DNA of 64,000 bases from Aplysia californica (GCF_000002075.1 NW_004797584.1:597856-661855); one strand, 5' to 3'; positions 8,973 through 34,626 are shown, numbered from the stretch's first letter. Made by a program: numbers and translations. The notes: generated from the letters alone by a model not told the origin.

Positions 8973-11200
8973 GCGCAAGGAAAACAGAAAAAAAAGATAA
9001 ATATTTGAGTCATTATCATTGACACAATACACAACTTGAATTCCAATTTGAGTTGGGTTTTTTTGTATCGCATTGCACAATTAGAATAGATCTAGATCCA
9101 TCCCTACCAAAGATAGATAACAAGATTCTTCACTCAGCCCAAAAAGTGTTCGCAGAAGTCAGCACATTGCTACAGATGGCTCTGGAGTCTTTGTTTTGAG
9201 GCCACCTCTATTCTCACCCCGGGTGAGAATAGCGAAGGCAAGTCTTTTGGCTATTCTCACCCGGTGGGCGTTCACCGTTTATAGTAGCCTAGGCCAACTA
9301 GAGAAGCGTTCACCCTGAGCCACAGAATTCTACACTGTGATAAAAACAAAATTGTAGAATTCTGTGCCGTGAACAAACGTTCTAGATCTATTACTACTGT
9401 TAGTGTTAGCCTAAAAGCATGCAATTTTGTCTGTGGGCAGTGGATAGAGAGAAAGAGAGAGAGAGAGGTCAGGAGTAGAGCGAGAACTTCCGGGCAAAAC
9501 AAAATGGCGACCCGCGTAGTTCGGCTCGATTTGGAAAGTTAAATAGCCGTAGCATCTTTGTAGACGAATAAATTAATTAAATTTAGTTTTTTAATATCAT
9601 TTTTCAACTTTGTTTTGGTCAATTTGATCGTCCACACCGATAGACAGTATTCAGAAAGAGACAGAGAAAGATAGAGAGAGAAAGGGGAGGAGTAGATCTT
9701 GCGAGAACTTCCGGGCAAAGCAAAATGGCGACCCGCAAAGTTCGGCTCGATTCGAAAAGTGAAATAGCCATAGCATCTTTGAAGACGATCAAATTAGCTT
9801 ACTTTTGTGCTATAACGTAATTTTTTCTTGGCTTTTATCAATTTGATCATCCACACCGATAGACAGTATTCCGAAATGAGGAAAAACAGGTCTTGTTTCA
9901 CACCGGGTGAGAATAGCCTACGTTGGCAAGTCTCACCCGGGGTAAGAGGTCGATCGTATTTTTATTCTCACCCCGGTTGAGGATAGCCACTTCCTTGTTT
10001 TGAAGCTCTTTCCTTTCTCCAGAAGAAGATTATAAGCACAGTCAGTTAATTTCACTTTTATTGTTTTTCACACAAGTCCAAGTAGGGTCTGTTTGCATAG
10101 TCCGCATTTTTTCGAAGTGGGCCCACCAAATTCTGAAAACACTTTTTATTTGGCTCAAAAAGAAGAGCCAACTATCTTGTGATCCATGATTTTTGTCCCT
10201 ACGTGAAAGAGGATGAAAAAAGGAAAAATGAGGAAATGCTAGATCTAGATTATGTCCCTGTGCGAATAAAATTCTATAGTATTCACACACCCTGTGCAAA
10301 TAACTACAGACTACAGCCATTCTATATATATATTTATATATATATATATATGTCAGGGGGAGTTCTTTTGGAACCGTGTCAATTCTAAAGTTACTTTAGT
10401 TTACCTTATCTCGGCCTCGGACTATAGAGTAGATCTAGAGATCAGGCCAGTCAAAAATAATCATGGCATGGCAATTGGTCCCACCGCCGCAATACAACAA
10501 AAGTCAAAATATTCACTCTACGTTTTAGTACTCTTCTTAGTCTTAAGAAAGACAAATCGCTTCTCGAGAAACATGAAAAGGTAAGATTGAAGAATACCGG
10601 TCCAGCGGACTGACTTTGCCTATGTCACAACCTTAAGAATTCATAATTTTCCCGTTTTTAATATCTCTCAATGGAGAATCTCGGACCGGTAGATCTATTC
10701 ATTAAAATTTTGTCAGGGNNNNNNNNNNNNNNNNNNNNNNNNNNNNNNNNNNNNNNNNNNNNNNNNNNNNNNNNNNNNNNNNNNNNNNNNNNNNNNNNNN
10801 NNNNNNNNNNNNNNNNNNNNNNNNNNNNNNNNNNNNNNNNNNNNNNNNNNNNNNNNNNNNNNNNNNNNNNNNNNNNNNNNNNNNNNNNNNNNNNNNNNNN
10901 NNNNNNNNNNNNNNNNNNNNNNNNNNNNNNNNNNNNNNNNNNNNNNNNNNNNNNNNNNNNNNNNTTTGACATCTTAGCTTGCCGCGAATCAAACGTATAT
11001 AGTCTAATATAGATCTAGATCTAGATGTAGGTCAGGCTCTATCAAATAAGGGGGGTGGGAACTACCGAAAAAGCGCCCGGTATTCTTCAATCTTCCCCAT
11101 GAAAATCAGCAAGTATAGGAACACATGTTTTAAAAATGCGACAACACTTACCTGAAAGCAGTATAACCAGGAAGAATAAGGCCACAGCGTTCGTCGCCAT
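1301..11200 (-). CDS. Unrecognised secreted or membrane-anchored Cys-containing protein, partial
   Basis: Five exons join on the minus strand with matching phases: 11200-11152, 7411-7260, 6707-6536, 5316-5225 and 1547-1301. All have GT/AG borders. The start lies in CAAACAATGGCG, and residues 1-16 (MATNAVALFFLVILLS) look like a signal peptide. The mature part has spaced cysteines (ENVCAKW, QTCTSPP, NCTRLDC, DYCFGMQLNSC), N-glycosylation sites (NCT, NVS, NVT) and beta-rich stretches (ISIDFYLVLPHW, SPELDFKFEKQ). Exon 5 ends in a Pro/Thr/Ala-rich stretch typical of an extracellular stalk. It exits in phase 1 at a GTGAGG donor, so more exons, perhaps a membrane span, should lie left of the window. 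About 235 residues are visible. I do not recognise the family. Intron 1 (3.7 kb) holds the duplicated ETS/YY1-like repeats. The exon chain is well supported; the link of exon 1 rests on phase and signal-peptide logic. Confidence 0.7.
1699..1845 (-). repeat. SINE family B copy
   Basis: Tail GTTTTACGGCACTTGCAACA, then AATAAGGTCATA and the diagnostic GATTAGAGGTGTTACAAGAG. Its outer part (ACCACACCATAACACCCACC) is slightly decayed. It lies beyond the last visible exon of the secreted-protein gene. Confidence 0.7.
2624..2943. mobile_element. piggyBac-like MITE (TTAA-flanked)
   Basis: Both ends are TTAA with inverted termini: TTAACTCTTTGAACCCC on the left, and GGGCTTAAAGAGTTAA on the right. TTAA target sites with TTAAC-CTTTG ends are typical of piggyBac-derived MITEs. 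Just inside the left end, GACGCTGGGAGCGTC occurs twice 20 bp apart, with a third variant at about 2705-2721. It has no coding capacity. Confidence 0.6.
3150..3410 (+). mobile_element. PIF/Harbinger transposase relic
   Basis: One frame reads ISRDRTNPFDLCDD near 3195-3240. An adjacent frame continues RREHILELTHEM and then ITPLR, a stop, VLVTLRYLAT. This order (RDRTNPxD, RFxRExI, TPLxQxLxxLRxxAT) is the N-terminal signature of PIF/Harbinger nucleases. The copy is shifted once and stopped at least once, so it is inactive. The DDE catalytic part is not visible and element ends were not found. Confidence 0.6.
3710..3805. repeat. Compact hairpin-forming repeat
   Basis: GGGCCTGTATAGC (about 3725) and GCATACAGGCCC (about 3787) form inverted arms. 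Between them are two near-repeats, CGCGTTTAAGCTC and CGTGTTTAAGCTC. It may be the end of the Harbinger-type element just upstream, but no matching left end was found. Confidence 0.4.
4118..4240 (+). repeat. SINE family A, 3' part only
   Basis: Plus-oriented 5'-truncated copy: GGCTGCCACCC, TTCAAAATTTCCTACC, GTGTCCC, then the tail GTTGCGAGCACCGTAAAAC and an A-rich end. The same blocks occur in full-length copies at 14226 and 30540. Confidence 0.6.
4265..4560. repeat. Dispersed repeat, pair of 53015-53300
   Basis: Blocks ATCATCTTAAAGCTAG, CTTGTCTTGTTTTTGGTGA and TTGAATAGAAGTCAC recur in the same order at 53056-53150, so this is a decayed interspersed repeat. No ends or coding sequence were found. 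Confidence 0.4.
4681..5178 (-). repeat. SINE family A, tRNA-headed, nearly complete
   Basis: On the minus strand the head reads GGGGGCTCTTGTGGCCTAG, then AGGTTAAGG (box A region), and GGATTCGAATCC (box B), so the 5' part derives from a tRNA. The 3' part ends in the shared tail GAGCACCGTAAAAC and a poly-A seen here as a T run (4682-4705). It lies in intron 4 of the secreted-protein gene, about 50 bp from exon 4. Confidence 0.85.
5373..5544 (-). repeat. SINE family B copy with A-type tail
   Basis: Body is family B (GGATTAGAGGTGTTATAAGA, AAACCACACCAGAGCACCC), but the tail reads GGCGCTCGCCACTGCATAAG, which is the family A version. It abuts another B copy immediately downstream in the same orientation. 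Confidence 0.7.
5549..5697 (-). repeat. SINE family B copy, second of a tandem pair
   Basis: Tail TTTTACAGCACTTGCAACAC, then GATTAGCGGTGTTACAAGAG, ending at AAACCACACC. It lies 4 bp from the preceding copy, so one inserted at the end of the other or into its poly-A. Confidence 0.7.
5985..6212 (+). repeat. SINE family C fragment
   Basis: Contains GATGTTGTGTCCTTGAGAAA, GGCACTTTACACAAATTTTC and CTCACTTCACCCAG, a block found again at 38350-38415. It ends in TATACAAATGCTATCAATTA. The core is of the kind found in many invertebrate SINEs. The tRNA head is degraded. Confidence 0.6.
7115..7215 (-). repeat. SINE family B, decayed fragment
   Basis: GGCTCTTGCAACACAAATAA, AAGTGCCAAAGATTACAG and AGAGAGTGACATACAAA match the tail half of family B with several differences. 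The head is missing. It abuts exon 2 of the secreted-protein gene. Confidence 0.5.
7481..7668 (+). repeat. SINE family B copy, plus strand
   Basis: Reads GGCGGATGCTCTGGTGTGG, TTTGCTCCTTCTCTTCTATC, GGGTTTGTTACTCTCTAGTA and ends GCAAGTACCGTAAAACTC plus A-rich sequence. It is in intron 1 of the secreted-protein gene. Confidence 0.75.
7777..7804. repeat. 28-bp near-perfect palindrome
   Basis: GGCTAGCCGTACTT is followed directly by AAGTATGGCTAGCC, its reverse complement with one mismatched pair and no loop. It stands just before repeat G copy I and may mark its edge. Confidence 0.6.
7824..8425. repeat. Repeat G, copy I, with two internal units
   Basis: Starts GGCCACCTCTATTCTCAC, has a CACAGAATTC hairpin (7903-7933) and GCAATTTTTTCTGTGGGCA. 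Two units of about 200 bp follow, each with a GA run, ATGGYGACC, TCGGCTCGATT-like sequence, ATAGCATCTTTGTAGACGA and CACCGATAGACARTATTC. The same order recurs in copy II at 9201-9985, about 1.38 kb downstream. It lies in intron 1 of the secreted-protein gene. Confidence 0.7.
8682..8802. repeat. Short tandem array, about 35-bp period
   Basis: About three and a half imperfect units of TTATTCACACCGGGTRTG followed by GCATAAGAATT. The motif CACACCGGGTG recurs at the edges of repeat G (9900, 9930, 9965) and near 61016, so array and repeat are related. Confidence 0.6.
8937..8971. repeat. (TC)n microsatellite
   Basis: Uninterrupted TC dinucleotide run between copies I and II of repeat G, in intron 1 of the secreted-protein gene. 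Confidence 0.9.
9201..9985. repeat. Repeat G, copy II, with two internal units
   Basis: More complete than copy I. It begins GGCCACCTCTATTCTCACC followed by the palindrome CACCCCGGGTG, has a CACAGAATTC hairpin (9318-9364), then two units. Each unit contains GAACTTCCGGGCAAA, AAAATGGCGACCCG and the CACCGATAGACAG block. It closes with CACACCGGGTGAGAATAG and more CACCC motifs. ACTTCCGG and AAAATGGCGAC are ETS- and YY1-like. Confidence 0.7.
10322..10352. repeat. (TA)n microsatellite
   Basis: Nearly pure TA run in intron 1 of the secreted-protein gene. Confidence 0.85.
10578..11096. repeat. Inverted repeat spanning the assembly gap
   Basis: AAGATTGAAGAATACCGG (from about 10581) has its reverse complement CCGGTATTCTTCAATCTT at about 11079-11096. 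An inner arm, GGTGGGAACTACCGAAAAAG (11056-11075), matches the ends of the MITE at 62757-63025. The interior contains the 246-bp gap, so the element cannot be read through. Confidence 0.5.
10719..10964. other. Assembly gap (246 N)
   Basis: A run of N. Open frames crossing it are artefacts. It falls inside an inverted repeat and next to AGATCT-rich sequence, a likely cause of the break. Confidence 0.99.
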
Positions 11201-11300
11201 TGTTTGTTATTGTTTTGGCAATAAGGTCAATTCCGGAAGTGGTCGCAGCAGTAGCAACTCGTTACTGTCGTACTTCAAAAACATGGACCTCAATTTTATC
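11201..11300 (-). promoter_or_regulatory. Putative promoter of the secreted-protein gene, ETS core
   Basis: TTCCGGAAGTGG at 11231-11242 contains the ETS core CCGGAAGTG, about 30 bp upstream of the start codon at 11200. No TATA box is evident nearby. The transcription start was not determined; function is inferred from motif and position. Confidence 0.35.
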
Positions 11301-11324
11301 TATACAATGTAGATCTACTGGACA

Positions 11325-14150
11325 TGTCATCATCAATGCCTTTCACCCCTGGCCAGGGTATAGGCCACATACAAGCTCCTTTCATGTATCTCTGTCCTGG
11401 GCCATCCTTCCTAGCTCGTTCCAAGTGAGCTTCATCTCTCTCATAATATGTCCCTTTCCACACTTCCCCTCTATGTTTCCAGTGGCCTACCCCTGCCTCG
11501 TGATATCTGTGGGTTCCATACCGTAGGCTGTACTATCTTTGGTTCCATTACAGTGGCTATCTTGTGATGTTTCCGCTGGGCCTTCTGAAGGTGAGTCCCA
11601 TCCAACGCCACTTTCTTAGTCCTGTTTCTTCCCTTTGTCCTGTCCTTTCCCATAGCTCTTCATTTCTTGTCTATCCTGCCACTTAATTCTTAGGACTACT
11701 CATACATCTGCTGATGAAAGTCAGAACTTTATTCAGCATTGTCTTAGTTGTCTTCCAAGTTTCACAGCCGTAGAGGAGCACAGACTTGGCATTGGAATCA
11801 AAGAGTCGAATCTTGGTGCGCTGTGAGATGTTGCTTGGTTTCCAGACTTCTGATAATTGCTTGAATGTTGACCTTGCCATGGCGGTTCTTGCTTTTACAT
11901 CTGCCTCAGTTCCACCTTTACCATCGATGACACTTCCAAGGTAGGTAAAAGAGTCCACTTCTTCAAGGGGAATGTCTTCCACTGTGACAGCAGGGCTTGA
12001 AACGTTTCCTAGCTTCACTACTTTCGACTTTCCCGGGTGTATACGTAGGCCAACACTCCTTGATAGACTGTTGAGTTCCTTGGTCTTTTCTTGCATCTGA
12101 GCATGTGTGTGAGAGAACAATGCAAAGTCATCGGCGAAGTCCAAGTCATCCAGCTGCTGTCAAGGGACCCACGGTATTCCATTGCGCTTGCCTTTGGTGG
12201 CTTCTTTCCTGATCCAGTCAATTGCCAGTATGAAGAGAAAGGGTGAGAGCAAGCATCCTTGTCGCACCCCTGTCTGTACCTGGAATGGTTCTGAGAGTTG
12301 TCCTTCATGGAAGACTTGGCAGTTTGTTCCATCATAGGGGGTCTTCACAAACTTGACGATTTGTCAGGTATTCCATAATGCTGCATGAGTTTCCACAGAC
12401 TTTCGCTGTCCCTGCTGTCAAATGCCTTTTCATAATCAATGACGTTGACGATTGGTGAATTCCATTCAAGTGATTGCTCAACAATGATGCCTCTGTAGCA
12501 ATTCCCGAAGTCTCCTTTCTTTGGCAGCTTGATTGGTTGGCCTTCCTTCCAGCATGATGGTATTTCCCCCTCTTGCCAAACCTTTTCGAATAGAGCATGG
12601 AGAATTTCCACCGATGTATCTTTACCTGCCGGGCTTCCGGTAGTATGGTTGGGACCAGCTGCCTTGTGGGACTTCAGTGCTGTTATAGCTGCAGCAATGT
12701 CCTCTCTCGAATGTGGTTCCGTAGCGATTGGGAAGTAATTTCTGGCTGGAAAATGTTCTGGTTGGTTTTATAGGAGTGGTGTGTTCAAGAGTTGATAAAA
12801 GTGTTCTCTCCATCGGTTCAGTTGCCCCTCTGGGTTGAAGATAGTCTTTCCCTCTTTGTCTTTCACTGGTAGAGTGCTTGCTGAACCTACCTGAAAGAGT
12901 CTTTGTTGTCTGATGTACAATCCGCAAGTGTCCGACTGTTGCTGCTTTCTCTGCCCTTTCGGCCAGACCATTCAGGTAGGTATTCTTGTCCTTCGTGATG
13001 GAATTCTTTACCTCCCGGTTTACTTCGGTGTAGATCTACTCTTGTTGTGCAGCGAGTTTCTCAGTTCGGTTGCAGCTATTGTTGACTGGGGCCTTCAGCT
13101 CTCTCCTTCTTTACATTTTGTCTAGAGAGTCTTGTGAAATCTATTTATTCCTGGTTTTAACTTTTGGTCATAGGATGCTCCGGCAAGTTGCATACTGTCT
13201 ACTTCATCTTGTCCCAGTGTTCGTTTACTTCACATTCGTCCAGATCTTGAAGGGCTTGAAATCTGTTTCACAGTTCCAACTTGAATTCATTGTTCTTTAC
13301 TGGGTCTTCCGGAAGGCTCACTTCATACTTTTAGCGACTCCCAATTGTGATTAGAGCATACCTTTTCAGCTTCAGTTTAATCTTTCCAAGGATTAAATGG
13401 TGGTCTGATGCGACGTCTGTTCCTCGTAAGACTTGGACGTCCTCCAGTGACCGCCTAAATTTTCGGGAGATGCAAAAGTGGTCATTCTGGTTTTCCGTTG
13501 TTTCATCCGGGGAGACCCAAGGGGCCTTATGAATTCATTTATGTGGGAAGATTGTTCCTGCAATAACCCAGCTGTTGAATGAACATAAGTTCTGGAACCT
13601 TTCTCCGTTGTTATTTGCCTCTCCTAATCCATGTCTGCCCATGATTTCCTCACAATGACGATTGTCCGAACCTACCTTTGCATTTTGTTATCCCATGACA
13701 CAATGTTGATGTCCTTACCTGGAAGTTTGTCGATCACATTCTGCAAGCAGTTGTAGAAGTCATCTTTATTCTCCTCTTCTGCATCATTGGTTGGGGGCAT
13801 ACGCTTATATGATGTTCTTGTTTATATGACTTTCTTCCTACCATCTCTTTCCTAGAGTTCTTTCTTACAAATGAGGCCATAATGATCCTTGAACCGTGCG
13901 CTTCCCAGCCCCTGGATGTCTTTTGCGCTGTTTTGGATATGATCATTCATACTCCTTCCCTGGGTGGTCCTTCACTGTTATTTCCTGAATAAATGAAAAG
14001 CTTCCCCTCTTTTATTCGCTTCTGTCTAGACTGGTTCAAGTGGGTCTCGCTGATTCCCAGTATGTGTAGGTGGTATCGGTGCGTCTCTTGGAGGACCTGT
14101 GCAGTTTTCCCAGCCTCTTAAAGGGTCGTAACATTCCACGATCCAATCCG
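11325..14150 (-). mobile_element. Decayed non-LTR retrotransposon (LINE): endonuclease, RT, C-terminal part
   Basis: Read on the minus strand. Near 14140 an APE-type endonuclease start reads IGSWNVTTL, and ILGISETHL follows near 14060. The RT part shows YEKAFDS (about 12430), TGVRQGCLLSPFLF (about 12270), FADDFALFSH (about 12135) and SVLLYGCETW (about 11765). The C-terminal part has GRGRP and REMKLTWNELGRMAQDRDTW, ending near LVCGLYPGQG with a GATGATG tail at about 11330. Frames break several times, so it is dead. The YGCETW end resembles RTE/Jockey-like clades; the exact clade is not resolved. Confidence 0.85.
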
Positions 14151-14225
14151 ACAGAACACATCATTGTATAAACATTACCCCGCCTCCCAAAAGTAAATAA
14201 ATAAACTAATCAGTTCAAAACTAGT

Positions 14226-14735
14226 CATGGGGCTCTCGACGTGGCCTAGAGGTTAAGGTGATCACCTCTCATTCAATTGGTAGCGGGTTCGAATCTGGAT
14301 AGCACCGGAAAATTTTCTTCTCTAAAATTGTAAAATTTTCTCCTTTCACATCCTTTCCTACTTTCTAACTCTGTTCTGTCGCCTGGTTTTGTCTCCACTT
14401 TCTGCCCCTACCTCCTCACCTCCTTAGGCCTCTCCTCTGGGCTCCTGACTCTTTCTGCAGCCTTTCTACGGCTTCTCCTCGGCTCCTTCATACTGCTGTT
14501 TTTCAGCCACACCCTTGTCTTATGGCAGGCAAGATCAACACATAGCCTTCTCGGACAAGGGCGAAAAATCTCGGAGGTCCTGGGTGCAAGTTGCGCACGT
14601 TAAGGACCCCTTGGTGGTCCAAAATCGATAATAGTAAGCTTCGGCCATCCAAAATTTCCAACAAACTGAATATGTTTGGTGTGTCCCGCACCCTCACATG
14701 CAGTAAAACACTTACCAAAAAAAAAGGAAGTCTAA
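14226..14735 (+). repeat. SINE family A, full length, plus strand
   Basis: Head GGGGCTCTCGACGTGGCCTA, AGAGGTTAAGG and GCGGGTTCGAATCTGG (box B). Body runs through CTGTTTTTCAGCCACACCC, CGGCCATCC and GTGTCCCGCACCC. The tail (CATGCAGTAAAACACTTACC) is followed by a 9-A run. It is the only complete plus-strand copy. Confidence 0.85.
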
Positions 14736-14739
14736 ATTT

Positions 14740-15465
14740 GATAGACGGGTGTGTCAACATAGAAAACAAGCAAAATTGCACACCTGGTAGCGTACAGCAG
14801 ATTCAGCACCCCCCCCCCCTCCCCCGGCCTAAGGGCAGGTGGAAGGGATCAAGGGAGGGGCGAGGTTGGGGGAGGGTATTCCCACTGTCCCGTCAACAGA
14901 AGGTGGAACCCCTTCATCTTTAATGATGAGATTTGAAATATTTATGGACCTGAGCCCTCTTAGGATCCATGCGCGACACCTTCTTTTGGTGTATTTTCGA
15001 CTTTCGTTTCTTCTCACTTTCTTTTTCTACCTCCCCCACAGATGACGTCATGCGCAGCAACACTATAGTCCTCCCCCCCCCCCCACAAACATTCCACAGC
15101 GTGGGTGCGTGCCTTCTTAGATTGAACGTGAGGTGCAACCTACCTGGGTGGGAAACCGGGTAGGCCTACCTGGTGGGTGAGGCAAGACCAGCCTATAGAG
15201 TGGATTGCTGTCCCCTGCCAACACATTCCTTTGGCCCACATTTCTCTCTTACTCATTGGAGACAATCAGTCTGCCCACACTGAAATGGACCCTTATGAAG
15301 AGAGGCGAGGAAACATGGAGCCCTCCGTTTTCCTAGGACCCCAGTAGCCTACTACATTCAAGTATTCTCTCTAAATTACTCTTAAACAGTTATGTGGAAA
15401 GGCCCATGTCACTCAATTGGTTGGGAGCTGAAACACATAATTATAAGTCTGTTCCTTGGTACAGC
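14740..15465. other. Repeat-poor intergenic stretch
   Basis: Holds C-rich homopolymers (14810-14825, 15070-15085) and a CTACCTGG-rich patch (15139-15180). I see no coding exon, RNA gene or bounded element. Confidence 0.4.
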
Positions 15466-15467
15466 TC

Positions 15468-15625
15468 TGTTGTGTTTGTTTGTTTGTTTGAGTAAGGAGA
15501 AGCACATCGATATCGACACGATAACGGTCATTTAGTGCTAGGGAACAAATAAGATAGATAGAAACAACACAGGGACAGTAAAGTTAGGTAAGACCTACCA
15601 GTGGCGCCCTCCAACCACCCGCGCC
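15468..15625. repeat. Repeat family E copy
   Basis: Shares with 57250-57410 a TGTTTGTTTG end, GATAGAAACAACA-like sequence and ACCTACCAGTGGCGMC, then TCCAACCAC. It is probably a SINE; the CCAACCACCCGC end resembles the head of family B on the other strand. Confidence 0.5.
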
Positions 15626-15984
15626 CAAAGTTTCTAAAAAGTCTCACTTTGCAGAAGCAGGGGCGGCCGCTGAACTGAGTCAACAAAATAATCCAGAGGA
15701 CCTTGCGACTGTTTCAACTTCCACTCATCCCAGGAAGCTTTCATAGTACAGTAGCCTTATGTGACCATCCGCAGCTCTGATGTGCTGAAGAGAATATAAG
15801 ATCTGAATCTCTTCAAGATCAGGCAAAACAAAAATTTTAAAATTAACATAGACAGCTTGTTATACCTTGATGACTTTCTGATATAATGCTGATCCAGAAA
15901 GCCTCAAATCAGATCTATGACAATACAGCTGTGCCCAAAAGTAGCTGTTCAAACTTGAAAAGTGGGCAAATGAAAATGGTTTCA

Positions 15985-16310
15985 AGTTTTTCGCGTCAAA
16001 GATGTTTGCAGTGCACTTTTGAAGGTCCAGCAGACGAGTACTGCAACTTGGGCATTATATTGTGGAGTTTATTATTTACTTGTTCACTCCATAGTTCCTC
16101 ATACAGACTGGGGTTCCATCTTATTTTTAAAGGCTGTCTGTGGGAGGGTGTTCTCCGTTGATCCCAACAGAATGGACAAGAATTACTTTGCCAGAAGCTC
16201 GCCCTGCTGTTTCCTTTGATACCCACATGGCTAGGTAGCCATGTATACACAGTACGCTTTCCATGTTCAGTCAAAGAGTGGATTTTCAACTGTAATTGAA
16301 CCATTTAAAG
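15985..16310 (-). mobile_element. LINE fragment, RNase H domain
   Basis: A minus-strand open frame contains YTWLPSHVGIKGN, the WxPSHVGIxGN signature of the RNase H domain in I, Jockey and R1-like non-LTR elements. It is followed by LWSEQVNNKL, the usual downstream region. No RT is seen next to it, so it is a fragment of a different LINE from the one at 11325-14150. Confidence 0.7.
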
Positions 16311-16990
16311 GTTTATGTGAACTATTTAATGGCTTCAAGACAAAAGAAAGGCTGAAAAAAAGATAAAGATGGATTGACGGAGTAAAAGAGACTCTAAAAA
16401 AGAATAGCATGACGCAGTCCAAACAGCAACACACCTGGCCTATGTCCAGCAACTGCATCTCCCCTCAACACCTTGCAGTACAGGAGGACAGAAAAAGTAA
16501 AATAAAGTAAGCATATGGGTTTATGAGCCTAACTTGACAAAAAGTACAGTCGCATTTGATACGTAATGAACACTGACTCTGTTACGACAATCTCAACTTG
16601 AATATTTTATTTTATTTTTAGTTGTAAATTTCAATATAATACAATCACACTCCAATAGGAGAACACATTTCCATGTTTTGTCTGAAAAAGAGTCGTTTGA
16701 ACAAAGGGCATTTTGATTAGCAAGTCAGTTTGGCCAATACATGTAGCTGAATACATTATACATTATAATGTAAATTAATCCATTATTAGAAATGAGAATT
16801 TTTTATTCGTTGCAACAGAACAATCCAAAAAAAGAAAAATCTCACAATATATGTACACTGTCATGTCAGCAAATTTTGTCGTTTCAAAATCTGACTCAAA
16901 ATAGAAATGATACTCGAATAGGCAAATTTATTAACAAATCACAAATGCTGAAATTAAAGCCAATGTTATGGTTTTGCTCGAATCAACAAT
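16311..16990. other. AT-rich intergenic stretch
   Basis: No exon or bounded repeat recognised. A minus-strand AATAAA (16927-16932) could serve SPATA22, but about 700 bp of repeats lie between it and the stop codon. Confidence 0.35.
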
Positions 16991-16997
16991 AATGTAT

Positions 16998-17372
16998 TGC
17001 GTGTGTGTGTGCGTGCATGATATGTGTAAGTGCTTCTGTTTGGGTGTGTGCGTTTACTTATATAACATTTGCGCAAGTAAATGTTAGTGTGTGTGCGTGT
17101 GTGTGTGTGAGTGTGTGCGTTTGTGTGAGCGAATGTGTGAGTGGATGTGTTCGTGAGAGAGTGCGTGCGCTTGTACTTGTGTGTGTGTGTGAGTTTGTGT
17201 GTGTATGTGTGTGGGAGTGTGTGTGCATGTGTGTGTGTGTGTCTATGTGTGAGCATGTGTGTGGTGTGTGTGTGAGTGTGTGTGTGTGTGCGTTTGAGCA
17301 AGCGGATGTGTGTGTGTTTGTGTGCGTGCATGAGTGCGTCTGTGCGTGTATGAGTTCATGTATGTGTATGTA
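16998..17372. repeat. Long imperfect (GT)n tract
   Basis: About 370 bp of GT/TG-dominated sequence with scattered A and C interruptions, oriented GT on plus. It yields long open frames on both strands that are low-complexity artefacts. It lies just beyond the 3' end of SPATA22. Confidence 0.95.
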
Positions 17373-17438
17373 TGAGAATATGTATATGTGCATATTATGT
17401 AACACATACATTTTGCTACAAATTAGCAGCAAGGAATG

Positions 17439-17609
17439 CAGTGCAACCTCTCTACAACAACTTTCGATATAACGACATCCTCTGTGTATAGCAACATGGT
17501 GCCCAGGTCTCGATTTTTTCCTAATATATCATTAGTAATTTTTGGTCCCCTCTCTATAACAACATTTTTTTTCTGGTCCCGACGATGTCGTTATAGAGAA
17601 GCTGCACTG
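17439..17609. mobile_element. 171-bp pogo-like MITE
   Basis: Ends are CAGTGCAACCTCTCTACAAC and, on the right, GTTATAGAGAAGCTGCACTG; the inverted ends agree at most positions. TA follows on the right; the left flank is TG. The internal ATATAACGACATC is characteristic of short Tigger/pogo MITEs. Confidence 0.65.
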
Positions 17610-17633
17610 TAATTTGCAGAGTGTTAAGTGTCT

Positions 17634-33774
<16,141 letters not shown>

Positions 33775-34626
33775 GAAATTGAAGAAGGATGAAAGCCACG
33801 CCTTCGCAAATAGGTTAGACCACGAAATTGGTCTTCCCTTTCACCACATAAACGAAACAAGCGACGGGTGGTTCATATTGGGTAATGGTTCGTATGGGGT
33901 CCAATCACTCTAGACTACTTCTGAGCAGGCACACGAAGCCAATAAAAAATTAAGAAACATGAAATCTTAAGATGCTCTCGCTTCAAGTTTCAAATACGAC
34001 ACATACCATTTTCTCACAGCAGTACGAATAATTTCTGACAGATTTTCGCTAAGTTGGAAAAAAACATAGATCTAGATCTAGATGTACACTATAGGTTTAA
34101 AATGGGTAACTCTATGGAGAAAACATCTCTGTTCGAAGTCGAAGGGTTCAATTCAGCCTCAGTGAGAACTGCCTAGCAGTCGACAAAATTGAAGGCTTTC
34201 AAAGTGGTCTCCCTCTAAAACACACTAAATTTAGAAGCAAACAAAAACAAAACAAGGAATTATGGAAACAGATTTTAGAGAAAAAAAAGTTGATGTCTTT
34301 TAAATTTTCGAAAAATACATTTGATAGTAGATCTATATGTACAAGATAATAATTTTTTAATGAATAATTTGAAACATGTCCTTCATTATTTTCCATTTTT
34401 GTAAACAGTCTTGGTATTTAGTATTTTAGAATCATGAAATTACTTTACTTCCGGTTTGTTCCTAAACTAACAATAACTTGAGAAGAGAAGAACGTCAATA
34501 AGACGACATATGAACCTGTTAATGCGTAGAAGAAAGTGGTCCAGTTACAGAATCTACGTCTTTTAACTCTGAACTTGTTGATTATAAAATTTAATAGGTG
34601 ATCATGTCACTACTGTAGCCAGCAGT
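33775..34626. promoter_or_regulatory. Divergent SPATA22/ESS2 intergenic region
   Basis: The 852 bp between two start codons on opposite strands should hold both promoters. It contains an ETS-type ACTTCCGG at 34447-34454, about 175 bp before the ESS2 ATG, and a second ETS core (ACCGGAAGTG, 33614-33623) just past SPATA22 exon 1. No TATA box was recognised. The left 139 bp belongs to the TIR-bounded block. Confidence 0.45.

Noticed and set aside
10658-11012. Open frames through the N run
   Set aside because: Artefacts of the assembly gap.
14226-14300. Functional tRNA gene
   Set aside because: Box A and B are present, but the cloverleaf is imperfect and the sequence continues into the SINE body; the same holds for other SINE heads (31055, 5178, 38277, 18405, 58205).
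16966-17472. Long open frames over the GT tract on both strands
   Set aside because: They are His/Thr or Val/Cys low-complexity translations of an imperfect (GT)n tract, with no domain or codon structure.
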